A stretch of DNA of 64,000 nucleotides from Streptomyces sp. GS7 (GTDB lineage: Bacteria > Actinomycetota > Actinomycetes > Streptomycetales > Streptomycetaceae). This document shows, piece after piece, positions 50,545-59,309 of the stretch. Position numbers and translations under genes: made by a program. The stretch is taken from assembly GCF_009834125.1 (NCBI RefSeq), contig NZ_CP047146.1, positions 1,047,501 to 1,111,500 on the forward strand, in the 5' to 3' direction. The first letter of the stretch is position 1. Each line of letters begins with the position of its first letter. Under the pieces are notes generated by a model. It was not told the DNA's origin and made no database searches. It saw nothing but the letters and a program-made list of their open reading frames with translations.

Positions 50545-52233
50545 TCAGCGGCCCAGCCGGCGGGCGGCCATCCGCCAGACGCTGCGCGGGCCGGAGGCGA
50601 CGCGCAGCGCCAGGGCGCCGCCGGTGGTCGCGTAGGGCTGGGCGAGCAGCACCATCTGCCGGGGGCTGAGCAGCACACGGCGGCGCAGCCCCGGGCCCAC
50701 GGCCCGCAGCGAGGCGCTCAGCGTGGTGCCGTCGTCGCAGGTCAGCTCGGCCATCAGGTCCCACGGCTCGGGGTCGGCCGGGCGGGCGCCGGGCAGCGCG
50801 GTGAGCGGGGCGAGGTCCAGCGGCACCTCGGCGGTCCAGGAGGAGCCGTCGGCGGCGGGCGTGAGGGCGGCGGTGCGCACCGGGCCGCGGCGGTCGTCGC
50901 GGCGGCGCAGCAGCGCGACGCCGATGCGCGCGGGCCCGGCGGCGGCCAGCCGGCCGTACAGGTCGTGGACCCGGAGCCGGAGCACGCTGCCGGAGGCGGC
51001 GACGACCGGTTCGGCGTCGACGGCCACCGGCAGCCCGGCGGACTCCCCGTCGTCGTCGCCGTCACCGGCCCCGGTCCCTGCCCCGGCCCCCGCCTCGTCC
51101 CCGCCGAGGCCGTCCAGGAGGACCTCGGGCAGGTCGGCGGACCAGACGGGCCGGCCGTCGCCGTCCCGGGCGTACGGGGGCAGCAGGCGGCCGGGCCGGG
51201 CCGCGAGCTGGGTCAGCCGCTCCAGGTCGCGGGGCGCGGGGGAGGCCAGGACGACCCGGGCGAGCCAGCGGGCCGGGGTGCCGGCCGCGCGCAGCTCCGG
51301 CTCGTCGAAGGAGGCCAGGTGGTCGCGGGTCAGCCGCCACCACTCGGCGCGGTAGTCGGCGCCGCGGGTGTGCAGCTCGCGGACGTACATCCGCAGGTCG
51401 TGGTCGAGGAACTTGGTGGCCGCGGCGTGCGCCAGCGCCTTGTGGCCGGCGTCCTTGAGGATCCGCAGCACGGTGCGGTGCGCCGCGATACGGGACTCCC
51501 AGTTGGCGACGTCCTTGCGGTCCAGGGAGATCGACTGCTTGGCGGCGGCGCGGCGGACGTGCCAGATGTAGACGGTGTCCGGGACCACCGCGATCCTCGG
51601 CGCCGCGGCCAGCACCCGCGCGGTGAACACGAAGTCCTCGTAGGTGAAGCGGCCCTCGGGGAAGGCGATCGCGTGCTCGGTGAGGAACGCGCGCGCGTAG
51701 AGCTTGTTGACGCACAGGGTGTCGCGGACCAGCTGCGGTGCCGCGTCGGGGGTGTCGTACACGGCCGGCTCGCGGTAGATGCCGGGCTGCCAGGGCACGT
51801 CGCGGCGGGCGGGCAGCTCGCGGCGCACGCAGGCGCCGGCGGCGACCGGGGCGTCGTGCCGCAGCGCCGCGGAGCGCAGCGCGTCGACCGCGCCCGGCGG
51901 CAGCACGTCGTCGCTGTCCAGGAACATCACGAAACGGCCGGTGGCGGCGCGGACGCCGTCGTTGCGCGGGGAGCCGCAGCCGCCGCTGTTCTGGCCGCGG
52001 TGGATCACCCGCACCCGGGGCTCGCTGCGGGCGAGGGCGTCCAGTGCGGCGCCGGTGCCGTCGGTGGAGGCGTCGTCCACCGCGATCACCTCGGCGACGG
52101 ACTCCCCCTGCGCGAGCGCGGAGCGCACCGCGTCGGCGACGTGCACGGCGTCGTTGAACGCGATGACGACGACACTGACCGGAGCGTCGGGCGTGAGGGT
52201 GGGCCCAGGCTGTGACTCACGGGCTTCATTCAC
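50545..52233 (-). CDS. Large GT2 glycosyltransferase (TarS-like layout)
   Basis: This protein of about 562 residues has a GT-A domain (SVVVIAFNDAVHVADAVRSALAQ; IAVDDASTDGT; GSPRNDGVRAATGRFVMFLDSDD, acidic site from D106), a helical middle and a beta-rich C-terminal part, the same layout as the GT2 at 43.5-45.5 kb. An acidic Gly/Ala/Asp linker (AGAGTGAGDGDDDGE) lies near residue 400. No Shine-Dalgarno is visible. TAGATT ends 8 nt before GTG 52233, so a leaderless start is plausible; GTG 52239 is an alternative. Probably involved in sugar addition to a wall polymer. Confidence 0.87.
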   Translation of the reverse strand: MNEARESQPGPTLTPDAPVSVVVIAFNDAVHVADAVRSALAQGESVAEVIAVDDASTDGTGAALDALARSEPRVRVIHRGQNSGGCGSPRNDGVRAATGRFVMFLDSDDVLPPGAVDALRSAALRHDAPVAAGACVRRELPARRDVPWQPGIYREPAVYDTPDAAPQLVRDTLCVNKLYARAFLTEHAIAFPEGRFTYEDFVFTARVLAAAPRIAVVPDTVYIWHVRRAAAKQSISLDRKDVANWESRIAAHRTVLRILKDAGHKALAHAAATKFLDHDLRMYVRELHTRGADYRAEWWRLTRDHLASFDEPELRAAGTPARWLARVVLASPAPRDLERLTQLAARPGRLLPPYARDGDGRPVWSADLPEVLLDGLGGDEAGAGAGTGAGDGDDDGESAGLPVAVDAEPVVAASGSVLRLRVHDLYGRLAAAGPARIGVALLRRRDDRRGPVRTAALTPAADGSSWTAEVPLDLAPLTALPGARPADPEPWDLMAELTCDDGTTLSASLRAVGPGLRRRVLLSPRQMVLLAQPYATTGGALALRVASGPRSVWRMAARRLGR

Positions 52234-52503
52234 AGTCACTAAATCTACATTTCGTGTCGACAGCAGCTCTTGGCGCGAGCGGATCGGGCCGAGTTCTTCA
52301 GAGTCAGAGCGCGAAACCCGCCGAGCGGTTGCACCGGACGCCTCGGTTTTTCGCCACATTGCCGTCTCGTGACCGGCCGGACGCCGAGAACGAGCCGTGC
52401 CGTGACCCGCGGGGAACGGATCCGCAGCGACGCCTGCACAAGCGGTAACGACGCGGGCCCCGGGTGATGCCGATCCGGACGCGCACCTGGCGCACCGCGC
52501 CGG

Positions 52504-55500
52504 TCACTCCAGCAGCAGCTCCGCGACCCGGCCCGCCGCACCCCCGTCGTCCAGGTGGCAGAACGCCTCCCGGAAGTCCGCGTACGCGCCCGCGCTCGCC
52601 CGGCCGACCCCCGGCAGATCGCCCAGTGCGTCGATCAGCTCGCCGGTGGAGGAGAGCAGCGGGCCGGGCACCAGCGCCTCGAAGTCCAGCGAGAAACCGC
52701 GCAGCGTGTCCCGGTAGTGCGCCAGATCCGGCGTCAGGAACAGCATCGGGCGGCCCGTGTTGGCGAAGTCCGCGGCCAGCGACGAGTAGTCGGTCACCAG
52801 CACGTCCGCCGCCAGCAGCAGCTCGGTCGCGTCCGGGTACCCGGAGACGTCGACCGCGAACGGGGCATGGTGCGCGGGCAGCCGGTCGGCGACCAGCGGG
52901 TGGCCGCGCACCAGCAGCACATGGTCGCCGGCCAGCGCACCGCGGGCCAGCTCCAGGTCCAGCGGCAGATGCAGCCGGTGGTGCGACGCGTCGTACGCCA
53001 GGTGGTCGCGGGGAGTGGGCGCGTACAGGACGGCCGTGCGGCCCGGCTCGACGCCCAGCCGCGCACGCACCGCGGCGGCCACCTCGTCGCGGTCCGCGGC
53101 ATGCAGCGCGTCGGTCCGCGGCAGACCGGTCTCCAGCAGCTTGCCGGAGTAGCCCAGCGCGGACCGCAGCACCGGCGTACTGGCCGCGTTCGGCGACAGC
53201 AGCACGCTCCACTGCCGGCCGAGCCGCGGACGCGGCGCCAGATGCGCCAGTCCCGCGCACAGGGTGCCCGCCAGATCGGCCCCGATCCGCTTGAGCGGCG
53301 TACCGTGCCAGGTCTGGATCACCCGCTGCCCCGCCCGGCGCACGAACCAGCGCGGCAGATGCGTGTTCGTCACGATCCAGTGGCTGTGCGCCAGCGCACC
53401 GTGCCAGGCCGCACTGCCCACCACCACCGCCCGCGCCGTCGGCGGCACCGCCGACTGCGCGTCCCGCACCGCCCACAGATGCTCCACGTCCATCCCCCGC
53501 CGCACCAGCTCCTCATGGACCGCCCGCGGCGAATCCCCGTACGCCCGGCCGCCGAAGCTGCTGTAGAGGACGGTGTCGCGCAGCGGACGCGAGCGGTGCA
53601 GCGGATAGTGCTGCTCGCGCAGCACCCGGCGCCGGTACGGGCCCCGGTCGGTGGCCGGCAGCGCCGGACCGGCCGCCACGAACGCCTCGTCGCCCCGCAC
53701 CCGGTCCAGGACGAACGGTTTGCCGCGCACCGTACGGGACGCCGGCAGCCCGTCCAGCACCGACGGCGCGAACCGCACCGGCACGTCCGGCGACGAGCCG
53801 GGTGCGCCCCGCTCCCGCAGATGCAGCGTCCAGCGGCCCTCGCGCAGCGGCAGCTCCCCGGCGTGCGAGGGCAGCGCGGCCAGCGGCAGCGCGCAGTGGA
53901 ACCGGCCCTCGTCGTGGACCGCGGGGAGGGCCGCCTCGACGGCGTGCGCGGTGTGCCGGAGGACCAGCTCGGGCGCCTGCGGCGCGGCGTCCGGCAGCAC
54001 CCCGGCGACCAGCAGCGTGCCGTCCGCCCGCCACACCACCCGGTCCACATACGGCTGCGGGACCCGGTCGTGCAGCACCAGGTCGCCGCCCGCGGTGGCC
54101 GCCACCACCAACTCCCGCCCGTGCGGCAGCGGTTGGGTGAACGGCGCGGTGTCGGGCGGGCAGCCGATCGGGTCCGCGGCGCCGTCGGCCAGCACCAGCT
54201 CGGCCGCCCAGGTCTCGGTGTGCGGCGGCGGCAGCACCCCGGGCCCGCCGTCCCGCGCCGGCCGGGCCGCGTCCAGCGCGTCGCACCGCACCCGGACGGT
54301 GACCCGGCCGTCCCCACCGTCCGCCGCCGCGTCCGGCGCCCCGGGTTCGGCGCCCTCCACCGGAAACGTCACCACCGTGCCCGTCCCCTGATGCGTCAGC
54401 CGCAGCGCCGCCGGCGCCGGACCGGGCGCGGCCACCGTCACCTCCACCGCCCCGGCCGCCGCCACCGGCGGCCCCGCCAGCCGCCGCATCCGCCGCTCCA
54501 CCGCCAGCCGCAGCCGCCCGTCCGCATACCCCGGCGTGATCCGCACCCCGTCACCGGCCTCGTACGCACCCGGCGCGGCCCCCGACCCGCTGTCCGCCGC
54601 ACCCAGCGCCGCCGCCCGCACCACCCCCGACGACACCAGCAGCACCCCCACCCGCCACTCGCCCTCCTCCCACAGCCCGCCCCGCCGCAGCCGCGCCGCA
54701 TCCAGCCGCAGCTCGAAACCCGCCCAGTCGTAGCAGTGCAGCTCCTGCCCCGACCCCGCGGTCGCCTCCGGCATCAGCACCGGCCGCACCGGCAGCAGCA
54801 CCCTCCGCCGCCCGCACGTCAGCACCGCCGTCCGCAGATAGCTGTGCCGGGCCGCCGCGGGCAGATTGCGCAGATACGCCCAGCCGCGCAGCACCAGCAC
54901 CCCCTCCCGCCACACCGCCTCCCGGACCTCGGCCCGCACCGGGAAGTCGTCCCGGGCCAGCCGCGTCACCCCCGCCGGCAGCTCCAGCGGCACCTCCGGC
55001 GGCAGCACCGCCCGCTTGCGCAGCGGCGGCCCCGCCACCGCGAACCCGGCCGGATTGCGCGCCTCGTGCGCCAGCAGCACCACCAGGTCCGCCAGCCGCC
55101 CCGCCCGGACCAGATACCAGCGCATCCGCAGCTCCACCGGCAGCGCCCGCAGCACCTGCGGATCCACCCGGGACAGGAAGTCGCGAGCGCAGTCCAGGAA
55201 CGCGGTACGGCAGTCCGGCGCCGCACCCGGCAGCGCCTCCACCAGATCCAGCAGCCCGCCCGTCAACTGCGCCCGGTCGTAAGCGAACCGGTGGCGGCCC
55301 CGCTCCGGGAAGGCCGGATCACCCAGGAAGCCGCGGATCCGGGACACCGCGGCGAACCGGTCCCGCACCCCCTGCGCCGTCGGCCGCCGGTGCCGCTCCG
55401 CACCCTCCGGCAACCGCCAGTAGCAGACGTGCTCGTGCAGCACGTCCACCGCCTCCGCGAGGAAGTGCGCGGGCAGCGACACCGCCGCGTCCCCGCCCGA

Positions 55501-56052
55501 CTCCCCCTCCGGAAAAGCCAGTTCGTGCCGGTCCCAGAACGCCCGCCGGAACACCTTGTTACGGACGAACCCGTCGCCCAGCAGCGACGGGTCCCTGGTG
55601 ACGTGGGTGCGCAGCACCGTCTCGCGCCCCACCGGATGGTCCGCCGACTGACTGCGCCCCACCGCCCCCAGCCGGTAGACGCTCCCGGTCGCCAGATCCG
55701 CCCCCGACGTGTCCAGCAGCCCGCACAACTCCTCGTACGCGCGCGGCAGCAGCACGTCGTCCGGGTCGAGGAACGCCAGATAGCCGGTGTGCGGAAAGGC
55801 GTGCCGGGCACCGGCGTTGCGCGCCCCGCCGCGCCCGCCGCCCTCGTGGTGCACCACCCGGAACCGCGGGTCCCGCTCGGTGAACCGCCGCCACGGCGCC
55901 CCCGGCGGCCCCTCCGCGGGACCGTCGTCCACCAGCACCACGTCCAGCCCGTCCAGCGTCTGGGCCGCCACCGACTCCAGACACTCCTCCACATTGCGCG
56001 CGGCCCCTTCGCCGCGAGGGACCGGGACGACGACGGTGAGCCGAGGCTTCAT
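52504..56052 (-). CDS. Bifunctional GT2 - CDP-glycerol glycerophosphotransferase (TagF-like)
   Basis: This 1182-residue protein has an N-terminal GT2 domain (about 1-240; TVVVPVPRGEGAARNVEECLESVAAQTL, VDDGPAEG, GARNAGARHAF, FLDPDD from D96). A long middle of beta-rich segments (about 330-760) follows. The C-terminal TagF-like domain (about 800-1182) has the conserved histidines in VIQTWHGTPLKRIG (H916) and VRGHPLVAD (H1051), plus VTDYSSLAADFANTGRPMLFL. TagF enzymes build poly(glycerol phosphate) from CDP-glycerol. The fusion suggests one protein that both polymerises and glycosylates. ATG at 56052 was chosen where homology starts. Confidence 0.92.
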   Translation of the reverse strand: MKPRLTVVVPVPRGEGAARNVEECLESVAAQTLDGLDVVLVDDGPAEGPPGAPWRRFTERDPRFRVVHHEGGGRGGARNAGARHAFPHTGYLAFLDPDDVLLPRAYEELCGLLDTSGADLATGSVYRLGAVGRSQSADHPVGRETVLRTHVTRDPSLLGDGFVRNKVFRRAFWDRHELAFPEGESGGDAAVSLPAHFLAEAVDVLHEHVCYWRLPEGAERHRRPTAQGVRDRFAAVSRIRGFLGDPAFPERGRHRFAYDRAQLTGGLLDLVEALPGAAPDCRTAFLDCARDFLSRVDPQVLRALPVELRMRWYLVRAGRLADLVVLLAHEARNPAGFAVAGPPLRKRAVLPPEVPLELPAGVTRLARDDFPVRAEVREAVWREGVLVLRGWAYLRNLPAAARHSYLRTAVLTCGRRRVLLPVRPVLMPEATAGSGQELHCYDWAGFELRLDAARLRRGGLWEEGEWRVGVLLVSSGVVRAAALGAADSGSGAAPGAYEAGDGVRITPGYADGRLRLAVERRMRRLAGPPVAAAGAVEVTVAAPGPAPAALRLTHQGTGTVVTFPVEGAEPGAPDAAADGGDGRVTVRVRCDALDAARPARDGGPGVLPPPHTETWAAELVLADGAADPIGCPPDTAPFTQPLPHGRELVVAATAGGDLVLHDRVPQPYVDRVVWRADGTLLVAGVLPDAAPQAPELVLRHTAHAVEAALPAVHDEGRFHCALPLAALPSHAGELPLREGRWTLHLRERGAPGSSPDVPVRFAPSVLDGLPASRTVRGKPFVLDRVRGDEAFVAAGPALPATDRGPYRRRVLREQHYPLHRSRPLRDTVLYSSFGGRAYGDSPRAVHEELVRRGMDVEHLWAVRDAQSAVPPTARAVVVGSAAWHGALAHSHWIVTNTHLPRWFVRRAGQRVIQTWHGTPLKRIGADLAGTLCAGLAHLAPRPRLGRQWSVLLSPNAASTPVLRSALGYSGKLLETGLPRTDALHAADRDEVAAAVRARLGVEPGRTAVLYAPTPRDHLAYDASHHRLHLPLDLELARGALAGDHVLLVRGHPLVADRLPAHHAPFAVDVSGYPDATELLLAADVLVTDYSSLAADFANTGRPMLFLTPDLAHYRDTLRGFSLDFEALVPGPLLSSTGELIDALGDLPGVGRASAGAYADFREAFCHLDDGGAAGRVAELLLE

Positions 56053-56276
56053 GGGCTGACAAGCCTTTCCGGACAGGCGAACCACGGGACGGTGCGGCCA
56101 ACTCGTCCCTCAACTCGTCCATCGGCGGCACAGTCACCCGGTCTGCGCTGAAAGGGTGAGGCGAAGGTGCGGCGGCCCGGCCCGGCCCCCCGCCATGGCG
56201 TAGACCGAGGGACAGCGTGACCGGTGCCCGTGCGCCGGCAAGCAGCCCGCCGCCCTCAGGAAGGTGACCGCACCCG

Positions 56277-56969
56277 ATGCCCGGCCGAACCGACAGCTCC
56301 GCCGCCACCGACAGCCCCGACGCCGCGGCCCCGGACCCCGGCACCGCGCGCACCCCCCGCCCCCACCGCCCCGCGGGCACCGCACCGGCCGCCTCCACCG
56401 CCCGGCTGCCCGCCCTCCGGGAACGCGGCGGCCTGGCCCGGCTGCTGCCCGCCCGGCCCCCCTACCGCCGGCAGCTGCGCCGGATCGGCCCCGGACGCGT
56501 ACTGGAGGTCGGCTGCGGCAGCGGCGACACCCTGGCCGGCTGCGCACCCGGCAGCGTCGGCATCGACCACGACCCGCTGTCCGTGGCCCGCTGCCGGGCC
56601 CGCGGCCTCACCGCCTACACCGCCGACACCTTCCTGGCCGGCCCGCACGCCCGCCCCGGCGCCTTCGACGCGCTGCTCTCCGCGCACGTCCTGGAGCACC
56701 TGGACGACGAGCAGGTGGAGGGCCTGCTGCGGGCCTACGTGCCCTTCGTACGGCCCGGCGGCGGGGTGGTGCTGATCACCGCGCAGGAGGCCGGCCACCG
56801 CACCGGCCCGGCGCCCGTCCGCTTCACCGACTTCACCCTGCTGCGGGCCTTCGCGGAATCCGCCGGACTGGCCGTCCGGCGCACCTACTCCTCCCCGCTG
56901 CCGCGGACCGCCGGGCGGGTCCTGCGGTCCAACGTCTTCGTCCTCGTCGGACAGGTGCCGCGGGGCTGA
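56277..56969 (+). CDS. Class I SAM-dependent methyltransferase
   Basis: This 230-residue protein has a disordered Pro/Ala/Thr-rich N-terminus of about 60 residues and a Methyltransf_11/23-type domain: VLEVGCGSGDTLAG (SAM glycine loop), GIDHDPLSVARC, and DALLSAHVLEHLDDEQVEGLLRAYVPFVRPGG. The substrate is unknown. It is divergent from the TagF-like gene, so it could methylate a sugar of the same glycan, but this rests on position alone. ATG at 56277 follows GAAGGTGAC; a shorter start is possible. Confidence 0.88.
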   Translation: MPGRTDSSAATDSPDAAAPDPGTARTPRPHRPAGTAPAASTARLPALRERGGLARLLPARPPYRRQLRRIGPGRVLEVGCGSGDTLAGCAPGSVGIDHDPLSVARCRARGLTAYTADTFLAGPHARPGAFDALLSAHVLEHLDDEQVEGLLRAYVPFVRPGGGVVLITAQEAGHRTGPAPVRFTDFTLLRAFAESAGLAVRRTYSSPLPRTAGRVLRSNVFVLVGQVPRG

Positions 56970-57010
56970 ACCCGCCGCACCCCCGGGAAGTACGGGCCTC
57001 GGCCGGGAAA

Positions 57011-57047
57011 TACGGGCCGGGCCCGGAAGCGCCGCCTCCGGCCCGTA
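57011..57047. terminator. Terminator between the two methyltransferase genes
   Basis: Arms TACGGGCCGG (57011-57020) and CCGGCCCGTA (57038-57047) pair perfectly, with a 17-nt loop. It lies between convergent genes. A near-copy of the left arm (GTACGGGCC at about 56990) precedes it. Confidence 0.65.
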
Positions 57048-57070
57048 CACCCGCCGCCACCGAGCCCCGC

Positions 57071-58024
57071 TCAGCCCCGCGCGGCGCCCGACCGCCTCCG
57101 TGCCCGCACGATCGCCCGGGTCACCACCGGCGGCAGCAGATCCCGCGCCACCCGGCGCAGCGCACCGCGCTCCGGGCGCACCGGCCCGGCCGCGGACGCC
57201 TTCGGGGACCGCGCCGCCGCCCGCTCCGGTACCCGCGCCGCGGCCGAGGCCGCATACCGCGACACCGGATGCGACGGCTCCTTCGCCCCCTTCGCGCTCA
57301 GGCGGATCAGCGGTCCGTCGTTGACCTGCTGGACCTCGTGCCACACGTCGCCGCGGGCGGTCAGCCACTCCAGCAGCGCGTCCTGGTACGGCCCCGGATC
57401 CCCGAAGGTGCCGTAGAACTTCGTCCCCGTGATGCAGATCGGACGCAGCCCGTGCGCCGTCACCGCCTGCCACGTCGCGGCGGCGACCCCCGGGCAGTGC
57501 TCCGCGCGGAAGTCGTCCATCACCACCACACCGCCCTCGGTGAGCAGCTCCCGCACCGCCAGGATGTCGCCCGCCACATGCTCGTACAGATGCGACGCGT
57601 CGATGTGCGCGAACCGCACACTGCCGTCCGCCACATGCTCCCGGATCACCGAGCTCAGCCCCTGCACGATCACCGGCAACTCGTCATGGAACGCACGGTA
57701 GTTGGCCTCGAACGCGCGCCGGGTCAGCGTCGCGTACGACTTCGCCATCTCCTTCGAGTTCGAGGCGTCCTCGGCCGGGGAGTCGAACAGGTCGCAGACC
57801 GTGAAGCGCTCGCCGGCACCCAGCCGCGCACCGAGGAAGATCGCGCTCTTGCCCATGTACGCGCCCAGTTCGAGCAGGTCACCCGCCTCGGACCGGTCCC
57901 GCTGATGGCTCAGGAACCAGTCGAAGAGCAGCTGGTCGGCGGTGAAGAACCAGCCCTTGACATCGGACAGCCGCGCGGGACGCGGCAGGTGTTCGGCACT
58001 CTGGTCTGCGGTGAGGGCAGTCAT
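57071..58024 (-). CDS. Class I SAM-dependent methyltransferase (Methyltransf_24 type)
   Basis: This 317-residue protein contains DLLELGAYMGKSAIFLGARLGAGERFTVCDLFD (SAM site), VRFAHIDASHLYEHVAGDI and EGGVVVMDDFR, the pattern of Methyltransf_24 / macrocin-O-methyltransferase-like enzymes, which act on sugars or hydroxylated small molecules with a metal. The last 60 or so residues are basic and Ala/Arg-rich (VPERAAARSPKASAAG ... RARRRSG), perhaps for membrane or polymer association. ATG at 58024 was chosen; the frame upstream is not conserved. Confidence 0.87.
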   Translation of the reverse strand: MTALTADQSAEHLPRPARLSDVKGWFFTADQLLFDWFLSHQRDRSEAGDLLELGAYMGKSAIFLGARLGAGERFTVCDLFDSPAEDASNSKEMAKSYATLTRRAFEANYRAFHDELPVIVQGLSSVIREHVADGSVRFAHIDASHLYEHVAGDILAVRELLTEGGVVVMDDFRAEHCPGVAAATWQAVTAHGLRPICITGTKFYGTFGDPGPYQDALLEWLTARGDVWHEVQQVNDGPLIRLSAKGAKEPSHPVSRYAASAAARVPERAAARSPKASAAGPVRPERGALRRVARDLLPPVVTRAIVRARRRSGAARG

Positions 58025-58367
58025 GTGCGGTCCGTCTCCAGACGGTCGGGAATCGATGGCGATGTACGACACGCGGGGCAGCAGGGGCATCAGGACGGTG
58101 CGCCGGCGCCGCGGCCGGGCACCCGTCACGACGCACCCCGGTCGCACCATGCGTTTCACGGAGCGGGCGCCATCGTGAGGGAGCAACATGAACGGAAGGT
58201 GAGCTGCGACCACCGCTCCGGTCACGCCTGCGGATCGGCCCCCACCGATCCCGCACCGATCCGGCACCGATCCGCGTACTTCCCGTACCGATCCGCGTAC
58301 CTGCCGCACCTTCCGCACGGCGGTCCCGCGTCCCCGCCCTTACCGCACCGCCCCTACGTCACCCGCC
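58025..58367. repeat. 343-bp gene-free stretch with GCACCGATCCG repeats
   Basis: From about 58240 to 58315 the unit GCACCGATCCG or GTACCGATCCG recurs five times with small changes. The rest, which should include the methyltransferase promoter, has no recognised element. The repeats lie just after the ABC permease stop codon, where a terminator would be expected. Confidence 0.65.
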
Positions 58368-59309
58368 TCACTTCACCGCGCCCGCCATCACCCCGGACAC
58401 GAACTGCCGCTGGAACGCGAAGAAGACGATCAGCGGCACCACCATCGACAGGAACGCACCCGGCGCCAGCACATCGATGTTGTTGCCGAACTGCCGCACC
58501 TCCTGCTGGAGCGCCACCGTGATCGGCGGATGCCCGCTGTCCGCGAAGATCAGCGCGATCAGCATGTCGTTCCACACCCACAGGAACTGGAAGATCCCCA
58601 GCGACGCGATCGCCGGACCCCCCAACGGCATCACCACCCGCGTGAACAGCCGCAGTTCGCCCGCCCCGTCCAGCCGCGCCGCCTCCAGCAGCTCCCGCGG
58701 GATCTCCGCGAAGAAGTTCCGCAGCAGGAACACCGCGAACGGCAGCCCGAACGCCGTATGGAAGAGGACCACCCCGGCCGTCGTCTCGAACAGCCCGACC
58801 GCACCGAACAGCTTCGCCACCGGAACCAGCGCCACCTGCACCGGCACCACCAGCAGCCCCACGACCACCATGAACCAGCCGTCCCGCCCCGGAAAGTCCA
58901 GCCAGGCGAAGGCATAGCCCGCCAACGCCCCGATGACCACCACCAGCACCGTCGCCGGCACCGTGATCTCCGCGGTCGTCAGCAGCGACCCCATCACCTT
59001 CCCGTTGGACAGCAGCTGACCGTAGTTGTCGAACGTGATCTGCGCCGGCCTGGTGAACACCTGCCACCAACCGGACTCGGCGATCTGCGCCGGAGTGCGC
59101 AGCGACGACAGCAGCAGCCCGACCGACGGCATCAGCCAGAACAGCGCCACCAGCACCAGGAAGACCCGCACCGCACCGCCGCCGGCCCGCGCCGCGAGCC
59201 GCGCGCCCAGCGGCCCCCGGCCGCCCCGCGGCACCCCGCGCCCGGCGGCCCGGCGGCCGGCGGCGCCATCGCCCGCACCCGCGCCCACGGCCCCGTCCAC
59301 GGTCGTCAT
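58368..59309 (-). CDS. Carbohydrate ABC transporter permease (MalG type)
   Basis: This 313-residue permease has a Gly/Ala/Arg-rich cytoplasmic start of about 45 residues, six transmembrane helices, and the EAA loop EAARLDGAGELRLFTRVVMPLGGPAIASLG that docks the ATPase. It is the second permease of a sugar importer. The start overlaps the stop of the other permease by 4 nt (ATGA). No ATP-binding gene is present in the operon; in Streptomyces such importers commonly use the shared ATPase MsiK. Confidence 0.94.
   Translation of the reverse strand: MTTVDGAVGAGAGDGAAGRRAAGRGVPRGGRGPLGARLAARAGGGAVRVFLVLVALFWLMPSVGLLLSSLRTPAQIAESGWWQVFTRPAQITFDNYGQLLSNGKVMGSLLTTAEITVPATVLVVVIGALAGYAFAWLDFPGRDGWFMVVVGLLVVPVQVALVPVAKLFGAVGLFETTAGVVLFHTAFGLPFAVFLLRNFFAEIPRELLEAARLDGAGELRLFTRVVMPLGGPAIASLGIFQFLWVWNDMLIALIFADSGHPPITVALQQEVRQFGNNIDVLAPGAFLSMVVPLIVFFAFQRQFVSGVMAGAVK

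Noticed and set aside
52555..56151. Open frame of about 1200 codons on the plus strand across the TagF-like gene
   Set aside because: It is an Arg/Pro/Gln-rich shadow frame; the minus-strand gene has full GT2 and TagF motifs.
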